Below are positions 6,084 through 9,373 of a stretch of 9,373 nt of DNA, piece after piece (the first letter of the stretch is position 1; every line of letters starts with the position of its first letter). A model generated the notes under the pieces. It was given only the letters and a program-made list of their open reading frames with translations, was not told the origin of the DNA and did not search any database. Source of the DNA: UBA3210 sp963648895. Lineage in GTDB: Bacteria; Bacillota_I; Bacilli_A; RFN20; CAG-449. The stretch spans positions 1 through 9,373 of the forward strand of contig CAVJGK010000056.1 in NCBI GenBank assembly GCA_963648895.1. Direction: 5' to 3'. Position numbers and translations under genes: made by a program.

Positions 6084-6408
6084 GATTAATCACCTTTCCT
6101 TGAATTTTATTTATCAATTCAATTTCTTTTTCACTTTTACCTTTTTTTAAATCTTCTAAAAAGGTATTTAATTCTTCTTCTTTTTTTAATAAATGAAGAT
6201 TGTTTTCATAATTTTCTAATGCTTGAACACCTTTTTTTAAAGCGTCATAAACGCCATTTCTTGAGATGTTCTTACTTTCGGATATTTCGCTTAAAGATAA
6301 ATTTAAGCAATAATATAATTCAACAATATTTCTTTGATTTTCTGTTAATAAACTGCCATATAAATCAAATAATTTATTCACATAAATATTCTTTTCTAAA
6401 TTTTCCAT
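6073..6408 (-). CDS. ylxM: YlxM-family SRP-associated helix-turn-helix protein
   Basis: YlxM (UPF0122) is a small helix-turn-helix protein encoded next to ffh in Bacillota and reported to affect assembly or GTPase activity of the signal recognition particle. The 111-residue product has the family pattern LTENQRNIVELYYCLNLS (21-38), LSEISESKNISRNGVYDALKKG (39-60) and a helical tail ALENYENNLHLL (63-74), similar to the sigma-4-like fold. The direct overlap with ffh (11 bases) suggests translational coupling and supports the assignment. The start at 6408 has only a weak Shine-Dalgarno sequence (GGTAAGAG) but lies 6 bases after the preceding stop. The TGA stop is one sign that TGA is not read as tryptophan here. 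The C-terminal 30 residues are Lys/Glu-rich and not conserved by eye. Confidence 0.88.
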   Translation of the reverse strand: MENLEKNIYVNKLFDLYGSLLTENQRNIVELYYCLNLSLSEISESKNISRNGVYDALKKGVQALENYENNLHLLKKEEELNTFLEDLKKGKSEKEIELINKIQGKVINHGI

Positions 6409-6414
6409 ACACTC

Positions 6415-6666
6415 TTACCATAAATAGAAAATTAATGTAATTAAGAATAAGACTAAGAAATAAATCAAGACTGATTTATGGAATCTTGCATCTTTATACG
6501 CTTGTTTCTTATCGCCTGGATAATTAAATATTGCATAGATAAATGAAAGGATTACATCAATAATCAATTCAATCAATAAAAATGGAACACCAAATCGTCC
6601 TAAGAAAAATTCCAAGAAAAATTGAAGAAGTATAACGAGGATTAAAACAATAACCATCGTTAACAT
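6415..6666 (-). CDS. Small three-segment membrane protein, unknown function
   Basis: I do not recognise this 83-residue protein. It has three likely transmembrane segments, at about 3-22, 28-47 and 66-82. A basic loop between the second and third (YPGDKKQAYKDARFHK, 49-64) should face the cytoplasm, putting the N-terminus in the cytoplasm and the short C-terminus outside by the positive-inside rule. There is no lipobox and no conserved motif I know. The start at 6666 is chosen because GGAGGA (6675-6680) lies eight bases upstream and the ATG follows the ftsY stop by one base. The longer frame starting at 6699 would overlap ftsY by 32 bases and has no ribosome binding site. Its place between ftsY and ylxM-ffh suggests cotranscription with the protein-targeting genes. 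A role there is only a guess. Confidence 0.75.
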   Translation of the reverse strand: MLTMVIVLILVILLQFFLEFFLGRFGVPFLLIELIIDVILSFIYAIFNYPGDKKQAYKDARFHKSVLIYFLVLFLITLIFYLW

Positions 6667-6667
6667 A

Positions 6668-7651
6668 TTATTCTTCCTCCATTGACATACATAAGCCATA
6701 AAGATATTGATCTAAATCAAATTCTTCTAAATCATCCATCTTTTCACCTAAGCCAATAAATCTAACAGGGATACCTAATTCATCTCTGATGGCAAGAATA
6801 ATACCACCTTTGCTAGTTCCATCCATTTTAGTAATAACAATACCAGTAACGTTAGTACATTCTTTAAATGCTTTAGCTTGGATAACACCATTTTGTCCTG
6901 TTGTTGCATCAATGATTAAGAAAGTTTCATGTGGTGCATCAGGAATTTCTTTACCAAGAATTCTTTTAATTTTTGCAAGTTCATTCATTAAATTAGTTTT
7001 ATTTTGTAATCTACCTGCAGTATCACAAATAACTAAATCAACATTATCTTCTTTAGCTTTTCTAATTCCATCATAGGCAACAGATGCAGGATCTTGGTTT
7101 TCTTTACCAACAACTATTCCACATCCAAGTCTAGAAGCCCAAACGCTAAGTTGTTCAGAAGCGCCAGCTCTAAAAGTATCTCCTGCGATTAACAATACTT
7201 TCTTACCTTGGTCAATATATCTTTTTGCAAGTTTTGCAATAGTAGTTGTTTTACCAACACCATTAACACCAACGACTAATAAAACAGTAGGTCCATCTTT
7301 TTGAAATTGAATTTCATTGACAATATCGCCACCTTGGTTAGCATAACTAACAAACATCTTATCAACTAAAACTTCATTGATTTGTTTTGGATCATAGATG
7401 TTTTGTGCACATGTTTCATTTTGAGTTGCTTCAACAATTTCTAAAGCGAGGTTAACCCCAACATCTGCTTCAATTAAAACTTGTTCAAGTTCTTCAAAAT
7501 ATTCATCAGTTGCTTTTGCATATTTCTTAGTTAAAGCATTTAATTTGCTGGAGAAATTCTTTCTTGATTTATCTAAACCTGCGACATATTTTTCTGATTT
7601 TTGGCTATCTTTTTTTGATAACTTCTCTTTTAAAAATTTAATTAATCCCAT
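6668..7651 (-). CDS. ftsY: Signal recognition particle receptor FtsY
   Basis: FtsY is the membrane-bound GTPase that docks ribosome-SRP complexes at the Sec translocon by forming a twin with Ffh. The 327-residue product is a compact NG-type receptor: a short basic N-terminal helix (MGLIKFLKEKLSKK), the N domain (about 28-110, LIEADVG 59-65) and the G domain with GVNGVGKTT (128-136), DTFRAGA (158-164), DTAGR (210-214), TKMDGTSKGG (274-283) and GLGEKMDDLEEFD (300-312). The long acidic A domain of E. coli FtsY is absent, as is common in Bacillota, so membrane contact should rely on the basic N-terminal amphipathic helix. It starts 3 bases after rnc, with GTGAGG inside the rnc 3' end as ribosome binding site. 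In Bacillus smc separates rnc and ftsY; here it does not. Confidence 0.98.
   Translation of the reverse strand: MGLIKFLKEKLSKKDSQKSEKYVAGLDKSRKNFSSKLNALTKKYAKATDEYFEELEQVLIEADVGVNLALEIVEATQNETCAQNIYDPKQINEVLVDKMFVSYANQGGDIVNEIQFQKDGPTVLLVVGVNGVGKTTTIAKLAKRYIDQGKKVLLIAGDTFRAGASEQLSVWASRLGCGIVVGKENQDPASVAYDGIRKAKEDNVDLVICDTAGRLQNKTNLMNELAKIKRILGKEIPDAPHETFLIIDATTGQNGVIQAKAFKECTNVTGIVITKMDGTSKGGIILAIRDELGIPVRFIGLGEKMDDLEEFDLDQYLYGLCMSMEEE
6675..6680 (-). promoter_or_regulatory. Ribosome binding site fixing the start of the small membrane protein
   Basis: GGAGGA lies inside the last codons of ftsY (encoding the terminal Glu run) and eight bases before the ATG at 6666. It supports the shorter 83-residue frame rather than the start at 6699 and makes translational coupling with ftsY likely. 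Confidence 0.7.
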
Positions 7652-7654
7652 TTT

Positions 7655-8335
7655 CTACCTCACCATCTTTGATAAAGCATCTTTAGCGGCTTCTTGTTCT
7701 GCTTTTTTCTTACTTGTTCCTTTACCAACACCAAAGACTGTATCATCCCAATATACTTCACAAACAAATTCTGTATTTGGAGGATTACCAGTTTCAGAGA
7801 CACAACGATATTGCACTGAATTTCTTGAATCTGCTTGAACATATTCTTGAAGTTGTGACTTGTAATCTTTTAAAACTGATAATGATACGTTTTGAATATC
7901 TTCTAAAAATATCTTTTGAATTAATTTATAAACAAAATCAAATCCCTTATCTAAATATACTGCACCGATGAATGCTTCAAAGACATCTTCTAAAATTTTA
8001 TCATTAGTTCCTCCATTAATCTTTTGGCCGTGTCCTAATAATAAAATATTATTGAAGTTATATTTTTTTGCATAGCGAGTTAGCGCTTCACCATTGACAA
8101 AGTAAATGCGTAATTTAGATAATTGACCTTGATCAAGATCAGGATATTGCTTATAAACAAAATCAGCGATAATTAAATCAAGTACCCCATCACCAATAAA
8201 TTCTAAACGTTCATAACAAGGTTTATTTGTTTTCTTTTCGTTTACATATGATGAATGGGTGAAAGCTTGTTCATATAAATTGATATTGCTTGTTTCGATT
8301 TGAAACAATTCTAATAGTTTTCTTAATTCTGTCAC
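7655..8335 (-). CDS. rnc: Ribonuclease III
   Basis: RNase III cuts double-stranded RNA, releasing pre-16S and pre-23S rRNA and processing other structured transcripts. The 226-residue product has the RIIID domain with ERLEFIGDGVLDL (42-54; E42, D49) and the second acidic pair in LEDVFEAFIG (115-124; D117, E120). The C-terminal double-stranded RNA-binding domain follows (about 157-226), ending in GKGTSKKKAEQEAAKDAL (204-221). Two small departures are G50 after the catalytic D49 (often A or S) and NPPNTEF where the dsRBD usually reads GPxHxxxF. The start codon is GTG, overlapping the plsX stop as TAGTG, with GAGGTG (8344-8349) eight bases upstream, so translation is probably coupled. In Bacillus acpP lies between fabG and rnc downstream of plsX; no acyl carrier protein gene is found here. 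Confidence 0.97.
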   Translation of the reverse strand: MTELRKLLELFQIETSNINLYEQAFTHSSYVNEKKTNKPCYERLEFIGDGVLDLIIADFVYKQYPDLDQGQLSKLRIYFVNGEALTRYAKKYNFNNILLLGHGQKINGGTNDKILEDVFEAFIGAVYLDKGFDFVYKLIQKIFLEDIQNVSLSVLKDYKSQLQEYVQADSRNSVQYRCVSETGNPPNTEFVCEVYWDDTVFGVGKGTSKKKAEQEAAKDALSKMVR

Positions 8336-9315
8336 TATTTATTCACCTCTTCTTTAATTGTTTCTACAATGTGAGATTGAGCCATTTTATAAGCTACATC
8401 AAGCGCGCATTTAAAAGAAAATGCAGATGCGCTACCATGGGCTTTGACAACAACACCATTAACGCCTAGAAGCATTGCTCCTCCATAAGTTTCATAATCC
8501 ATTGATTTCTTCATTTCTTTAAAACCTTTTTTAGAAAATAAATAACCAATTTTAGTTAATAAGTTAGTATAGAAAGCTTTTTTGATCATGCCTGACATCA
8601 TCTTTGCCATACCTTCGGATGATTTTAAGAAAATATTTCCTGCAAAACCACCTGTGACAATAACATCACAATGTCCATCAAGGGCATCTCGAGCTTCAAC
8701 ATTACCTTTAAAATTAACACTTGTAACTTCTTTTAATTTTTGATGTGCTTCTTTAATTTCAGGAGTACCTTTTTCTTCTTCTGCACCATTGCTTAATAAA
8801 TAAACTTTTGGATTATCTACTTTAAAGATATTGTGAGAATAAATAGAACCCATTTCTGCGAATTGAACTAATTGATCAGAAGTGGTTTCATTAGATGCAC
8901 CAATATCTAAAATAATTGTAGGATTACCAGTTTTAGTTGGGAAAGGAGAAATTAAAGCTGCGCGTTGAATACCTTCAATCAATTTTAACTTAATAGTTGC
9001 GACGGATAAAAATCCACCAGTAGATCCGGCAGAAACTACTCCATCACAATTATTTTCTTTCATGTAAGAAACAGCTTTATATAATGAAGATTCTCTTGCT
9101 CTTGCCGCTTGTAAAGGTCCTACATCCATAGGTAAAACATCTCTTGCGTCAATTATTTCGACATTAGGTAATAAAGCAAGCTTATCTAATTCTTCTTTTT
9201 TTCCGCAGGCAACGATTTTACAATCTTTGTTTTCTTTTAAGAAATTAATAATTCCTTCTTGTAATACTTTTGGTCCGTTATCAGAACCCATACAATCAAC
9301 GACTAATGTAATCAT
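8335..9315 (-). CDS. plsX: Phosphate acyltransferase PlsX
   Basis: PlsX converts acyl-ACP to acyl-phosphate, the substrate of PlsY, and so starts phospholipid synthesis at the inner face of the membrane. The 326-residue product is of normal length. It shows the family blocks VDCMGSDNGP (6-15, usually D-x-MGGD-x-x-P), VSAGSTGGFL (94-103), LDIGASNE (136-143), FAEMGSIYS (152-160), LLSNGAEEEKGTPE (173-186), GGFAGNIFLKSSEG (222-235) and GGAMLLGVNGVVVKAHG (278-294). It appears to be the first gene of a six-gene operon. The ATG at 9315 lacks a close Shine-Dalgarno sequence; the only strong one (AAGGAG, 9342-9347) is about 26 bases upstream, and an in-frame TAG shortly upstream rules out an extension to it. 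The fabD/fabG/acpP genes seen beside it in Bacillus are missing here. Confidence 0.96.
   Translation of the reverse strand: MITLVVDCMGSDNGPKVLQEGIINFLKENKDCKIVACGKKEELDKLALLPNVEIIDARDVLPMDVGPLQAARARESSLYKAVSYMKENNCDGVVSAGSTGGFLSVATIKLKLIEGIQRAALISPFPTKTGNPTIILDIGASNETTSDQLVQFAEMGSIYSHNIFKVDNPKVYLLSNGAEEEKGTPEIKEAHQKLKEVTSVNFKGNVEARDALDGHCDVIVTGGFAGNIFLKSSEGMAKMMSGMIKKAFYTNLLTKIGYLFSKKGFKEMKKSMDYETYGGAMLLGVNGVVVKAHGSASAFSFKCALDVAYKMAQSHIVETIKEEVNK
8344..8349 (-). promoter_or_regulatory. Ribosome binding site of rnc (GTG start)
   Basis: GAGGTG within the last codons of plsX lies eight bases before the GTG at 8335. It decides the GTG start that overlaps the plsX TAG stop by one base. Confidence 0.7.
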
Positions 9316-9326
9316 AATAAAAACTA

Positions 9327-9339
9327 TCTAGAAACTAGA
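9327..9339. repeat. Inverted repeat in the plsX leader
   Basis: TCTAG-AAA-CTAGA is a perfect 5-bp inverted repeat with a 3-base centre, located between the Shine-Dalgarno sequence and the plsX start codon. As RNA it is a short weak hairpin with a UUU loop; as DNA it could be a half-buried operator. No clear match to the FapR operator consensus is visible. Function unknown. Confidence 0.4.
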
Positions 9340-9341
9340 AT

Positions 9342-9347
9342 CTCCTT
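9342..9347 (-). promoter_or_regulatory. Shine-Dalgarno sequence at unusual distance from plsX
   Basis: AAGGAG is a strong anti-16S match, but 26 bases separate it from the plsX ATG, far more than the usual 5-10. Folding the intervening 13-base inverted repeat would shorten the path to about 13 bases. It could also be a chance match, or the start of a very short leader peptide frame. Confidence 0.4.
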
Positions 9348-9354
9348 AGGTAGG

Positions 9355-9360
9355 ATTATA
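9355..9360 (-). promoter_or_regulatory. Candidate extended -10 promoter of the plsX-rnc-ftsY-ylxM-ffh operon
   Basis: The minus strand reads TGGTATAAT, a perfect -10 with the extended TG. The same nine bases occur in the promoter at the left edge of the window. Transcription would start near 9348, giving a leader of about 33 bases that begins at the AAGGAG sequence. The -35 region lies beyond the window. Confidence 0.6.
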
Positions 9361-9373
9361 CCATATTAGATAT

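Noticed and set aside
6415..6699. Longer frame of the small membrane protein starting at 6699
   Set aside because: It overlaps ftsY by 32 bases and lacks a ribosome binding site, while the ATG at 6666 has GGAGGA at ideal distance and sits one base after the ftsY stop.
6789..7076. Plus-strand frames opposite ftsY, ffh, ylxM and rnc (for example also 5194-5469, 5944-6150, 6219-6440, 7545-7838, 7714-7971)
   Set aside because: All lie antisense to strongly conserved genes and show no ribosome binding site or family similarity.
7660..7842. Second minus-strand frame inside rnc
   Set aside because: Out of frame with the conserved RNase III dsRNA-binding domain; K/Q-rich shadow translation.
1..9373. 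Mycoplasma-type code with TGA as tryptophan
   Set aside because: Tryptophans in recA, pgsA and the exchanger are TGG, and ylxM ends at TGA exactly where expected before ffh.
1..9373. CRISPR arrays, insertion sequences, tRNA genes, prophage or defence genes
   Set aside because: No regularly spaced repeats, terminal inverted repeats, transposase motifs or tRNA cloverleafs were found; all long frames belong to housekeeping families except the small membrane protein.

Overview
The window is a stretch of low-GC (roughly one third G+C by eye) chromosomal housekeeping DNA. It most likely comes from a member of the Bacillota, class Bacilli, and possibly from a small-genome or Mollicutes-related branch such as the Erysipelotrichales/RF39 type; that last step is inference. 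The evidence is the class B (Bacillus-type) RNase P RNA, the typically Bacillota gene orders gpsB-rnpB, pgsA-cinA-recA and ylxM-ffh, strong AGGAGG-like ribosome binding sites, and very short intergenic gaps. The genetic code is standard: tryptophan is TGG (for example in recA), and TGA is a stop (ylxM).

Layout, left to right. Positions 1-175 hold the recA terminator and an outward-pointing promoter for a gene beyond the left edge. Positions 176-3029, all on the minus strand, are gpsB, then the RNase P RNA gene rnpB, then pgsA, a pncC/cinA C-terminal-domain gene, and recA. They are packed with gaps of 1 to 47 bases and no clear internal terminator. Positions 3094-3522 (minus) hold ruvX. An intergenic region with candidate divergent promoters (3523-3644) separates it from the only plus-strand gene, a CaCA-family cation/Ca2+ exchanger (3645-4679). 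A bidirectional terminator at 4688-4714 lies between this gene and the convergent ffh. Positions 4731-9315 (minus) form a very compact apparent operon in transcription order plsX, rnc, ftsY, a small unknown membrane protein, ylxM, ffh. Its junctions are overlaps or gaps of at most 6 bases, and an extended -10 promoter sits at the right edge.

The genes serve core functions. PlsX starts phospholipid synthesis and PgsA makes phosphatidylglycerophosphate. FtsY, YlxM and Ffh are protein parts of the signal recognition particle pathway for membrane protein insertion. RNase III and RNase P process RNA. GpsB coordinates cell-wall synthesis and division, and RecA and RuvX act in recombination, repair and rRNA maturation. 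No mobile element, CRISPR array, phage gene or defence gene is visible.

I do not see a clearly new system. The points most worth a second look are the three-segment membrane protein inserted between ftsY and ylxM-ffh, the RNase P RNA squeezed between two protein genes without its own clear terminator, its reduced structure, and the odd plsX leader, in which the only good Shine-Dalgarno sequence is about 26 bases from the start codon and separated from it by an inverted repeat.
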